Source: CBDCGJ01 sp965216645
Lineage (GTDB): Bacteria > Pseudomonadota > Alphaproteobacteria > GCA-2731375
DNA length: 64,000 nt
Direction: 5' to 3'
Assembly: GCA_965216645.1 (NCBI GenBank)
Contig: CBDCGJ010000053.1
Coordinates: 135,476-199,475 of the forward strand
A model generated the notes under the pieces. The model was not told the origin of the DNA and searched no databases. It saw nothing but the letters and a program-made list of their open reading frames with translations. Position numbers and translations under genes: made by a program. Of this stretch, positions 27,676-34,753 are shown piece after piece. How positions within the stretch are numbered: position 1 is the stretch's first letter; each line of letters begins with the position of its first letter.

Positions 27676-28128
27676 TCAACGTCGGGCTTGAAAAAACTCT
27701 TTCAGCAACTTGCCGGCGCGCGCGCTGTCGATGCTGGGATAGATCTCCGGCGCGTGATGGCAGGTCGCCTGACTGAAGATACGGGGGCCGTGCTCGACGC
27801 CCCCGCCTTTTGGATCGTCGACAGCGTAGTACAGTCGCGCCAGTCTTGCCAAGCTGATTGCCGCCGCGCACATGGGGCAGGGCTCCAGGGTGACGTAGAG
27901 GGCGCAATCGGTCAGCCGGATCTGCCTCAGCTTCGCCGCGGCTTCCCGGATCACCAGCATCTCGGCATGGGCCGTCGGATCGCCCAGGCTACGCATGCGG
28001 TTGCCGTTGCGGGACAGGATCTCGCGATGCCGGTCGACCAGCACCGCACCCACCGGCACTTCGCCGCGCAGTGCCGCCGCTCTTGCTTCTTCGAGCGCGA
28101 TCTCCATAAATGTCTCAGGTGCTGCCAT
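27676..28128 (-). CDS. tadA: tRNA-specific adenosine deaminase
   Basis: 150 residues of the cytidine/deoxycytidylate deaminase fold. The zinc site is HAE (54-56) plus PCPMC (83-87), with the glutamate as the proton shuttle. The N-terminal MEIALEEARAAALRGEVPVGAVLVD is typical of TadA, which makes inosine at the wobble position of tRNA-Arg. The start at 28128 is chosen at the conserved beginning; a longer frame to 28194 has no support. It is divergent from the pseudouridine synthase gene with 44 bases between starts, a pairing common in alphaproteobacteria. Confidence 0.9.
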   Translation of the reverse strand: MAAPETFMEIALEEARAAALRGEVPVGAVLVDRHREILSRNGNRMRSLGDPTAHAEMLVIREAAAKLRQIRLTDCALYVTLEPCPMCAAAISLARLARLYYAVDDPKGGGVEHGPRIFSQATCHHAPEIYPSIDSARAGKLLKEFFQARR

Positions 28129-28172
28129 CCTGGCCGGCACCATAGACACCGGACGAGGATCGTCAAGCGACC

Positions 28173-28973
28173 ATGGCGAAAGCGGACCAGACATCGACCG
28201 GCGAACGGATCGCCAAGCGGCTGGCCCGGGCCGGCCTCTGCTCCCGGCGTGAGGCGGAGCGCTGGATCGCCGCCGGCCGGGTTCAGGTCGACGGCAAGAC
28301 CCTGACTTCGCCCGCCGTCAATGTCGGCCCCGACAACCGCATCGCCGTGGACGGCCAACCCCTGCCGGACAAGCCGGCGGCGGCGCTTTGGCGCCTGCAT
28401 AAGACGAGAGGCCTGGTCACGAGCCACCGCGATCCGCAAGGCCGGCCCACTGTCTTCGACGGCCTGCCGCCATCGCTGGGCCGGGTAATCTCGGTCGGCC
28501 GCCTGGACCTCAATACCGAAGGGTTGCTGCTGCTGACCAATGACGGCGATCTGGCGCGGCATCTGGAGCTGCCGGCGACCGGTTGGCGGCGGCGCTACCG
28601 GGTGCGGGTGCATGGCCGGGTCGACCCCGCCGCGCTCGACCGCCTGGCTGACGGCATCACCGTCCAAGGTGTCCGTTACGCCCCCATCGAGGCCAAGCTC
28701 GACCGGCAGGGGACCAGCAACAGCTGGCTGACCATGGCCTTGAGCGAGGGCAAGAACCGGGAAATCCGCAAGGTGACGGAACATCTTGGTCTCCAGGTCA
28801 CGCGCCTGATCCGTACCGCCTACGGCCCCTTCCAACTGGGCGATCTGAAGCGGGGCGCGGTCGCCGAAGTGCCGACCCGCGTGCTGCGCGATCAATTGGG
28901 TCGCCGGGCCGCCGACTTCGGCCTGTCGGAGAAGAAAGCCCATGCGCATCGTCGCCGGAAAGCTTCGCGGTAG
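28173..28973 (+). CDS. rRNA pseudouridine synthase (RsuA/RluB family)
   Basis: 266 residues. An N-terminal S4 RNA-binding domain (ERIAKRLARAGLCSRREAERWIAAGRVQVDG) precedes the catalytic domain. The catalytic aspartate is in SVGRLDLNTEGLLLLTNDG, and the EGKNREIRKVTEHLGLQVTRLIR segment is the second conserved family block. It modifies 23S (RluB-type) or 16S rRNA; the sequence alone does not decide between them. It overlaps rsmD by 32 bases. Confidence 0.92.
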   Translation: MAKADQTSTGERIAKRLARAGLCSRREAERWIAAGRVQVDGKTLTSPAVNVGPDNRIAVDGQPLPDKPAAALWRLHKTRGLVTSHRDPQGRPTVFDGLPPSLGRVISVGRLDLNTEGLLLLTNDGDLARHLELPATGWRRRYRVRVHGRVDPAALDRLADGITVQGVRYAPIEAKLDRQGTSNSWLTMALSEGKNREIRKVTEHLGLQVTRLIRTAYGPFQLGDLKRGAVAEVPTRVLRDQLGRRAADFGLSEKKAHAHRRRKASR

Positions 28974-29505
28974 ACGGCTGATCGCACCGCCGGATCAACG
29001 CATCCGGCCGAGCAGCGATCGGCTGCGCGAGGCCTTGTTCAACATCCTGAACAACTATGATGGACCCGACGGCCGCGGCCTACCGGCGGGCGCGGTGGTG
29101 ATCGACGCCTTCGCCGGCACCGGCGCCCTCGGCCTCGAGGCGCTCTCCCGCGGTGCCCGGCAAGTTTTCTTCGTGGAGCGGGAGCGGGCGGCACTGACCT
29201 TGATCGAACGCAATCTGTCCGCCCTCGGCGTCGGCGACGCGGCTCAGGTCATTTCGCGGGATGCCCGTCGTCCCGGTGCGGCACCCGAACCCGCGGACCT
29301 GCTGCTCCTCGATCCGCCTTACGGCGAAAACCTAGGGCCGCCGGCGCTGACAGCCTTTGCCGCGCACAACTGGCTGAGGCCCGGTGCACTCTGTGTCCTG
29401 GAGACGGCGAAAAAGGATCCGGTGCCGGTCCAACCGGGATTCGACATGATTGATACCCGAAACTACGGCCGCGCCAAATTGACTTTTCTACGCTTCGAGT
29501 CTTGA
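28942..29505 (+). CDS. rsmD: 16S rRNA (guanine966-N2)-methyltransferase
   Basis: 187 residues. The start MRIVAGKLRGRRLIAPPDQRIRPSSDRLREALFNIL is highly typical of RsmD. It is followed by the SAM-binding motif VIDAFAGTGALGLEALSRGA and the catalytic LLLLDPPYG. The ATG lies inside the 3' end of the pseudouridine synthase gene (32-base overlap), so the two rRNA-modification genes are one transcript. Confidence 0.94.
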   Translation: MRIVAGKLRGRRLIAPPDQRIRPSSDRLREALFNILNNYDGPDGRGLPAGAVVIDAFAGTGALGLEALSRGARQVFFVERERAALTLIERNLSALGVGDAAQVISRDARRPGAAPEPADLLLLDPPYGENLGPPALTAFAAHNWLRPGALCVLETAKKDPVPVQPGFDMIDTRNYGRAKLTFLRFES

Positions 29506-29521
29506 AATCCGTTCGCATAAA

Positions 29522-29550
29522 CCTAAGTAAGTATTTATTCACTTACTAGG
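29522..29550. promoter_or_regulatory. Inverted repeat overlapping the pspA-like leader
   Basis: CCTAAGTAAGT (29522-29532) and ACTTACTAGG (29541-29550) are inverted copies with one unpaired base and an 8-base AT spacer. The right arm runs into the AGG of the ribosome-binding site 12 bases before the start codon. It could be an operator or a hairpin that hides the ribosome-binding site. Confidence 0.5.
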
Positions 29551-29561
29551 ATGATGATGAC

Positions 29562-30263
29562 ATGCCAAAAATTGGAACTTTATTGCGCGGAAACATCAAC
29601 CGCGCGGCCGATGCCATCCTGGATGCCAATGGTTTGACGGTATTGGAGCAGGAATTACGCGATGCGGGACAGGCGTTACGTCGGGCCACCGCTGGACTGG
29701 CGCGGATCATAGCCCATCAAGCCGCGACGCTACGCAGTATCGAAGCAATCGAGAACGCGGTCGATGTTGCAGAGCGGCAGGCCCGTACGGCCCTTTCGTC
29801 GAATGACGAGTCCCTGGCGCGCCGCTTATCCAACCGCCTGGCCGACTTGGAGATCAAACGCGAGCGCGCCGAAACGATGGCCGCCGGATATGAAGAAACG
29901 GTGCGGTCGATGCGTGCGACCATCGATCAGGCGGAGCAACGCGTCGAACAGCTGCGACAAGAGCTATTGTCCGCAAAGGCGAGAGCCGAACTGCTGACGG
30001 CACAAAGAAGCGTGGTCACTCACACTGTCGGCACGATCGGTATTGACCGCGCGGAGCAAACCGCTCGGCGGATCAAAGACCGACAACAATTCGAACTCGA
30101 CCGGCTGGACGCTGCCCGCAAACTTTCGCTCGGACCTGAGGATGCGGAGCTGGACCAGGCCCTTTCCGATGCCGGTCTGGTCGAAGACAGATGCCAGCGC
30201 GCGCAGCGGATTTACGAACGATTGCGGCGAGCGAAATCGATTACCCACCAGCAAGAATCTTAA
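29562..30263 (+). CDS. PspA/IM30 family protein
   Basis: 233 residues, almost wholly helical and coiled-coil, with a start (KIGTLLRGNINRAADAILD) that resembles the amphipathic membrane-binding helix of PspA/IM30. Long heptad stretches follow (ERQARTALSSNDESLARRLSNRLADLEIKRERAE). PspA proteins oligomerise on damaged inner membranes. No pspF/BC partners are present; instead a small YiaA-like membrane protein follows 19 bases downstream, suggesting a two-gene envelope-stress unit. An inverted repeat covers the leader. Confidence 0.87.
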   Translation: MPKIGTLLRGNINRAADAILDANGLTVLEQELRDAGQALRRATAGLARIIAHQAATLRSIEAIENAVDVAERQARTALSSNDESLARRLSNRLADLEIKRERAETMAAGYEETVRSMRATIDQAEQRVEQLRQELLSAKARAELLTAQRSVVTHTVGTIGIDRAEQTARRIKDRQQFELDRLDAARKLSLGPEDAELDQALSDAGLVEDRCQRAQRIYERLRRAKSITHQQES

Positions 30264-30282
30264 CCGCAGCAGAAAGGAAAAG

Positions 30283-30543
30283 ATGATGTTTCAACATAGT
30301 CGATATTGGGTTCTCTACAGCTACCTCTCCTTCGGCCTGTCCTGGGCATTTCTGATCTTTGGCATTCTGGCTTTGGACGCCTCGCTTTGGCAAAAGGGGT
30401 TCTTTGCCATGGGCAGTTTCTTCCTGGTCGGTTCCAGCTTTTCCCTGGCTAAGACGATTCGGGATATTCACGAGAGCGACAAACTGGTCAACAAAATCGA
30501 AGATGCCAAGACCGAGCAGCTCCTGACCGGGATGCCATCTTGA
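30283..30543 (+). CDS. YiaA/YiaB-like two-helix inner-membrane protein
   Basis: 86 residues. Two transmembrane helices (LYSYLSFGLSWAFLIFGILAL and a second of about residues 34-54, GFFAMGSFFLVGSSF) are followed by SLAKTIRDIHESDKL, the conserved ending of the YiaA/B domain. Function is unknown. The ATG at 30283 has AAGGAAAAG upstream; a second ATG immediately follows. It lies behind the pspA-like gene, and YiaA-like proteins recur beside PspA in other bacteria, consistent with a membrane-stress role. Confidence 0.82.
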   Translation: MMFQHSRYWVLYSYLSFGLSWAFLIFGILALDASLWQKGFFAMGSFFLVGSSFSLAKTIRDIHESDKLVNKIEDAKTEQLLTGMPS

Positions 30544-30556
30544 TCCGGTCAACGAC

Positions 30557-30588
30557 GGCGGCCTCGGTGGCTCAAGCCACAGGCCGCC
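30557..30588. terminator. Hairpin between convergent genes (possible bidirectional terminator)
   Basis: Stem GGCGGCCT with AGGCCGCC, then GTGGC with GCCAC around a TCAA loop, with a two-base bulge. It lies after the YiaA-like gene and covers the last codons of the convergent GNAT gene. No T-run follows on either side, so termination is only inferred. Confidence 0.4.
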
Positions 30589-31033
30589 GCCATTCCATCA
30601 ACATGTCCGGCTCTTTCTCTTCATTGCCGACGCCGTCGGCGCGCTCAAGCTCGACAAAACCGCGGCGGCGGTAGAAGTCTATGGCCCTTTGATTGCGCTG
30701 GAAGACCCAGAGTTTGAGCGTGTCATTTTCCGCTTGAGCAATGCCGAGGAGCGCTGTGCCGAGGCCTTGGCCATGGCGAGCCGGATCGACATAAAGGTGG
30801 TCGAGCCAGCCGGGCCGATAAGCGCCGAAGCCAAGCAAGCTGTCCTCTCCGGCCGCGACCTGGACCGTGCATTCGACCAATACCCGATTCTCGAAAAACC
30901 ACAGATCCTCCGCTGTTGTATGCAGATCCGGCAGATAAGGCATGGTCGCGGCGCGGACGGTCCGATGCAATTCGGCCAACGCCGCCGCGTCCGCCGGCCG
31001 GCCTTGGCGCAGGACGACGCGATCACCGCTCAT
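30572..31033 (-). CDS. GNAT family N-acetyltransferase
   Basis: 153 residues. The acetyl-CoA-binding motif A reads DHLYVDPARHGQGLGTALLGIA, and motif B contains LWVFQRNQRAIDFYRRRGFVE. The start at 31033 is preferred over longer frames because it opens RVVLRQGRPADAAALAELH, the standard first strand and helix. It is coupled to the upstream LysR gene by a four-base overlap. The substrate is unknown; the EKEPDMLMEW ending resembles small-molecule or peptide N-acetyltransferases. Confidence 0.87.
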   Translation of the reverse strand: MSGDRVVLRQGRPADAAALAELHRTVRAATMPYLPDLHTTAEDLWFFENRVLVECTVQVAAGEDSLLGFGAYRPGWLDHLYVDPARHGQGLGTALLGIAQAENDTLKLWVFQRNQRAIDFYRRRGFVELERADGVGNEEKEPDMLMEWRRPVA

Positions 31034-31938
31034 GACGCAGCACCCAATTCCGTCAACATGAAATCGCGCAACGCCGCGTGTTCCGGGTCCCGGTCGCGGG
31101 TGCGCAGCCAATGCAGATCGATGGGAAAGCCGTCGGTTGGGAACGGCAGCTCTAAGGGTTCCAATGAAAAACGTCCGGCTGCGCGCTCGGCCAATCGTCG
31201 CGGCAGGGTCAGTAGGTGATCGGAGCGAGAGACCAGCAGGCAAGCGGAGAGAAAATGGGGCACGGAACAGACGACTTGCCGGCGCTCTCCCATCCGACGC
31301 AGATGGTCGTCGATCACGCCGCGCCGGCCGCCGAGGTCCGGCGCCACCAGAATATGCCCATGGGCCACATAGTCGGCCAGCGAGATCGCCTCATCCCGGC
31401 GGCCGCGCCGGCGCCGGCGAACGCAGACGAAATCCTGCCAGCAGAGCCGGCGGGAGGTCAGGTTTTTGATCGGCGCCAGCAAATTGGCCATGACGAAGTC
31501 GAGCTTCTCCAGTTCCAAATCCTCTTGCAAGACATCGCGGCGGAAGGCGCGGACCTCGAGCGTCACCCGCGGCGCCCGGCGGGCCAACGACCGGACCAGA
31601 TCGTCAAGAAACAAGACCTCCTCCAGATCCGACATCATCAGGACGACATGGCGGCGCAATTCGGCCAAATCTACCGACGTCTCGCCGGCGCTGCCGACCG
31701 CGTCCAGATCGGCGAGTGCCCGCGCAACCACCGGCGCCATGTCGCGGGCGAAGCGGGTCGGCAACATACCGTTCTTGGAGCGGACGAAAAGCGGATCGCC
31801 AAGCTGACCGCGCAGACGGCTTAAGGCATTGCTGGTCGCCGGCTGGGTCAGTCCAAGACTCTGCGCCGCCTTGGTAACGGAGCCATGGCGCATGACAGCG
31901 TCGAATACGGCAAAGAGGTTGAGATCCATAACATTCAT
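31030..31938 (-). CDS. LysR-type transcriptional regulator
   Basis: 302 residues. The N-terminal winged HTH is clear (LFAVFDAVMRHGSVTKAAQSLGLTQPATSNALSRLR), followed by a linker and a periplasmic-binding-protein-like sensor domain. The start resembles NodD/SyrM-like LysR regulators (MDLNLFAVFDAV). It is divergent from the gene pair 32030-32711, its probable targets, and overlaps the GNAT gene at its 3' end. A dyad sits right next to its start codon. An in-frame ATG at 31929 is an alternative start. Confidence 0.92.
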   Translation of the reverse strand: MNVMDLNLFAVFDAVMRHGSVTKAAQSLGLTQPATSNALSRLRGQLGDPLFVRSKNGMLPTRFARDMAPVVARALADLDAVGSAGETSVDLAELRRHVVLMMSDLEEVLFLDDLVRSLARRAPRVTLEVRAFRRDVLQEDLELEKLDFVMANLLAPIKNLTSRRLCWQDFVCVRRRRRGRRDEAISLADYVAHGHILVAPDLGGRRGVIDDHLRRMGERRQVVCSVPHFLSACLLVSRSDHLLTLPRRLAERAAGRFSLEPLELPFPTDGFPIDLHWLRTRDRDPEHAALRDFMLTELGAAS

Positions 31939-31955
31939 ATCATCAATGTAATGAT
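31939..31955. promoter_or_regulatory. LysR-box-like dyad
   Basis: ATCAT, seven bases, ATGAT, immediately upstream of the LysR start codon, in the AT-rich 91-base divergent region. LysR regulators commonly bind such N7-spaced dyads between their own gene and a divergent target; here autoregulation plus control of 32030-32711 is inferred. Confidence 0.4.
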
Positions 31956-32029
31956 ATATTGATTATAAACTTCATCATTAATTGTCCGCCACCTAAATTC
32001 ACAAAATCGAATAACGAAAGGAGAACCCA

Positions 32030-32332
32030 ATGGCGGGCATTCTGATTCAATATGACTATAACGGTGACGAGGGGCCGTGGCAGACGGCGGTGGAGAGCTT
32101 CGTTAGGAATATCGACGCCGACCCGCGCCTGAAGGGCCGATTTTCCTATCAAGTCAATATCGCTCCGGACGGCGTCGGCCGGGTTCATGTCGGCCGCTGG
32201 GACTATCAGGACACCCTGGACCATCTTCAAGCCCAACCCTTCTTCAAGGCCTTCGCGACCAAGGTCGGCGAGTTCGCCGGCGGCGCCCCGACCGCCACGC
32301 GGCTGACGCCGGCCGCGTCGACACGGGGCTAG
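32030..32332 (+). CDS. Hypothetical protein, possibly a dimeric alpha/beta barrel
   Basis: 100 residues, not assigned to a family with confidence. The N-terminal strand GILIQYDYNGDE, a helix (GPWQTAVESFVRNIDADPRL), a strand (FSYQVNIAPDGVGRVHVGRW) and the helix LQAQPFFKAFATKVGEFAGG give a pattern like small ferredoxin-like monooxygenase-fold proteins. An AAAGGAG site precedes the ATG. It is divergent from the LysR gene and followed four bases later by a small membrane protein, so all three probably form one regulated unit. Confidence 0.75.
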   Translation: MAGILIQYDYNGDEGPWQTAVESFVRNIDADPRLKGRFSYQVNIAPDGVGRVHVGRWDYQDTLDHLQAQPFFKAFATKVGEFAGGAPTATRLTPAASTRG

Positions 32333-32336
32333 ACCG

Positions 32337-32711
32337 ATGAATGTCGCCCTGCTGATCGCCGGTCTGGTGGCGGCCTTCATGGTGGTGGGCCACAGCACCA
32401 TAGGCGCACGCCAGTTTTACACACCTATGCTAGCGGCCGACTTCGATCCGGTCTCGAAACGGATCATGGGCTTCGTCTGGCATATGTCGACGGCAACGCT
32501 GGTGGTCGCCACGGTCGCGCTGATCTACGCCGCGTTCGCTACAGGCTTGTCGGCCCTGGCCATCTATGCCGGCGCGCAATTTCTGATCTATGGCGCGATC
32601 CATCTGTTCCTGACCGCAACGTCGGAACAGCCAGGCGCGGTGATCAAGCAATTTCAGTGGTCGCTGTTTCTGACCGTCGGCATCGCCGCGCTGATTGGAT
32701 CTACGCTCTAG
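32337..32711 (+). CDS. Hypothetical small membrane protein
   Basis: 124 residues with about four transmembrane helices: VALLIAGLVAAFMVVGHST, the TATLVVATVALIYAAFA segment, ALAIYAGAQFLIYGAIHLFL and SLFLTVGIAALIGSTL. A conserved-looking polar loop (GARQFYTPMLAADFDPVSKRIMGFVWHMS) sits between helices one and two. Function is unknown. It is co-transcribed with the small protein at 32030-32332 under the divergent LysR gene. Its last 11 bases overlap the convergent MFS gene. Confidence 0.75.
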   Translation: MNVALLIAGLVAAFMVVGHSTIGARQFYTPMLAADFDPVSKRIMGFVWHMSTATLVVATVALIYAAFATGLSALAIYAGAQFLIYGAIHLFLTATSEQPGAVIKQFQWSLFLTVGIAALIGSTL

Positions 32712-33957
32712 ACGTCAACTTCGGCGCCGCCAGGAATAGCGCCATGACGGCGACGAGCACGGGAAGGATCGCCAGTAGACGCAGCACACCGTCATAGTCG
32801 CCATAGAGGTCGAAAGCGATGCCGAGCGGCAGCGGGCCGAGCGAAGCGCCGATCACGCCGATGGTCTGGCCAGCGCCCTGGATCGACCCCAGATGCCGCC
32901 GCCCGAAATAGCGCGCCCACATGTAGCCGAAGAAGGTCATGTTGGCGGCGGAATTGATCCCGAACAGAGTGGCGTAGAGCACCGCACTCATCACATCGTG
33001 GATGACGGTGATGCTGAACAAGGATCCCGAGAGCAAGAGCAGCGATCCGGCAAAGACATATTTGGTCGGGAAGCGATCCAACAGCCAACCGACCGCGGGC
33101 ATGGCCAAGACCATGGTCAGCGCGGAGACGCCGAACATGCCCGTCGCCAAGGAGCGGTCGAGCCCCTGCAACTCGAAAATCGATACTTGATAGAAGAACA
33201 ACGACGTCACCAGCATGGCAGGCGTAAACAGGCCCGCGGCGACAATCCAATAAGCCGGCAGGCGCATAGCTTGGCGCAAGCTGAGGCCGACGTCGGCCCC
33301 GGCCTCCTCCGGCACCGGATCGCCAGGGGCGGCCCCATCGGGCAACAGGCCGAGCGGTTCCGGCTTGTCATGCGCGAAGAACCAGATCAACGGCAGCAGC
33401 ATGACCCAACTCGAAACGCCCAGCGCCACCCAAGCCTGACGCCAACCCAGCCAATCGATCAGCCATTGCGCCAATGTCGGGTGGATGGCGATCGACGCAC
33501 CGAACCCGAGCATGGTCAGACTGACGGCAAAGCCGCGGCGTTGATGGAACCATTGCGCGGTCAGGCTGTTGGCGCAGAGCAGCATCGACCCCTGACCGAA
33601 AAACCTAAGCAACATGAAACCGAGCGACAGCGAAATCGCGCCCGCGACGGCGCCGAAGGCCAAACAGGCAATACCGAGGCAGATACCGACGACCAGCAGG
33701 ACCCGCCTGGTTCCGTAACGATCGACAAACCCGCCCATCCGCGATAGGCCCAGAGCCGCAATCAGCGTGGCGAAGGCATAGGACGACGCGATGGCCGAAT
33801 TGGACAGGCCAAGATCACGCGCGATCAGATCGATGAATACGCTAAACGTGTGGGACTGCCCGGGTCCGCTGGCGAACATCACCGTGGTGGATATGCCGAC
33901 GATGACCCATCCGTAAAAGAAACGACTTTGCAGTTGCTCGAACAGTGCTGACCGCAT
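32701..33957 (-). CDS. Major facilitator superfamily transporter
   Basis: 418 residues with about 12 hydrophobic segments in two halves and a cytoplasmic loop near the middle (DGAAPGDPVPEEAGADVGLSL). The loop motif GGFVDRYGTRRVLLVVG between helices 2 and 3 is the MFS A-motif. The start FFYGWVIVGISTTVMFASGPGQSHTFSVF is typical of the monocarboxylate/oxalate-formate-like branch. The substrate is unknown. It converges on the small membrane protein at 32337-32711. Confidence 0.9.
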   Translation of the reverse strand: MRSALFEQLQSRFFYGWVIVGISTTVMFASGPGQSHTFSVFIDLIARDLGLSNSAIASSYAFATLIAALGLSRMGGFVDRYGTRRVLLVVGICLGIACLAFGAVAGAISLSLGFMLLRFFGQGSMLLCANSLTAQWFHQRRGFAVSLTMLGFGASIAIHPTLAQWLIDWLGWRQAWVALGVSSWVMLLPLIWFFAHDKPEPLGLLPDGAAPGDPVPEEAGADVGLSLRQAMRLPAYWIVAAGLFTPAMLVTSLFFYQVSIFELQGLDRSLATGMFGVSALTMVLAMPAVGWLLDRFPTKYVFAGSLLLLSGSLFSITVIHDVMSAVLYATLFGINSAANMTFFGYMWARYFGRRHLGSIQGAGQTIGVIGASLGPLPLGIAFDLYGDYDGVLRLLAILPVLVAVMALFLAAPKLTSRA

Positions 33958-33994
33958 GTTAGCGACGATCTATTGCCTTACCGGTATCGGGAAG

Positions 33995-34028
33995 TCTTAT
34001 CCGATGACGCAGATTCGGCAATGACGAT
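33995..34028. repeat. Degenerate fragment of the dispersed intergenic repeat
   Basis: The stretch with CCGATGACGCAGATTCGGC and AATGACG resembles the right end of repeat copy C (47738-47761, CCGCTGACGCGGATTCCGGC and ATGACG) with several changes. It lies between the MFS and isomerase genes. Confidence 0.4.
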
Positions 34029-34048
34029 TTCGACAAAGCTGCCATGCA

Positions 34049-34663
34049 TCACCGTTGGCTCAAGCGGTGCTCCAGCAATACAAGGTGATCCTGACCGTAA
34101 AAATTTTCATCGTCGACGAAATAGGTTGGCGAACCGATGACGCCGCGTACGATCGCTTCCTGGCAATTGCGTTGCAATTCCATCTGGCTGCGTTCGCTCA
34201 TCGCTTCCAGGATCAAACCGGCCGGATCCTCGAACCCCGCCTCGGCGCAGAGCTCGGCGATCACGCTTTCGTCCGCAATATCCCGGTCGTCCCGCCATAG
34301 CGCCTGGAGCACCGACAAACTCAATTTGTCGACGTCGCCCTCGCCCGCCGCATCGACGGCGCGCTGGGCCGCGATGACGATCCCCGACGGCAATTCCACC
34401 GGCCCCATATGATGCACCGGCTCCCGCAGCAGTTCGATGCCCAGATACTCGGCCCAGCGCAGCGCGTCGGTGGCGGCATAGTGGCGCAGCATGACCGGCC
34501 GCTCGCCGAAATCGAGCCCACCGATGGGCGGCATGGTAATCGACAGGACGATTGGGCGGTGAACGATCCGCCGCCCGTACTTGCCGGCCAGCGCGGTAAG
34601 CCGGGCCGCACCCAAATAGGCGAAGTTCGACCGGGTTGAATAATAGTAGTCGATGGTTTTCAT
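34049..34663 (-). CDS. 2-hydroxychromene-2-carboxylate isomerase / DsbA-family protein
   Basis: 204 residues of the DsbA-like thioredoxin fold with a helical insertion. The start TIDYYYSTRSNFAYLGAARL matches the kappa-GST-like HCCA isomerases, where a serine replaces the redox cysteine. GVIGSPTYFVDDENFYGQDHLVLLE is the conserved C-terminal block with the cis-proline. HCCA isomerases act in naphthalene breakdown, but many homologues have other substrates. The start at 34663 opens the conserved fold. It is divergent from the amidohydrolase gene. Confidence 0.87.
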   Translation of the reverse strand: MKTIDYYYSTRSNFAYLGAARLTALAGKYGRRIVHRPIVLSITMPPIGGLDFGERPVMLRHYAATDALRWAEYLGIELLREPVHHMGPVELPSGIVIAAQRAVDAAGEGDVDKLSLSVLQALWRDDRDIADESVIAELCAEAGFEDPAGLILEAMSERSQMELQRNCQEAIVRGVIGSPTYFVDDENFYGQDHLVLLEHRLSQR

Positions 34664-34753
34664 AGGGGTATTCTTTCGCTCTCGAACGATATCGTCGGCA
34701 CACGTCGTCGGTGTATAATCCGAACTCATGTAGATGTTTATGGAAATTTATTT

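Noticed and set aside
30557..30588. Strong intrinsic terminator for the PspA-YiaA transcript
   Set aside because: The hairpin is strong but has no T-run and lies in the coding end of the GNAT gene, so it was kept only as a low-confidence site.
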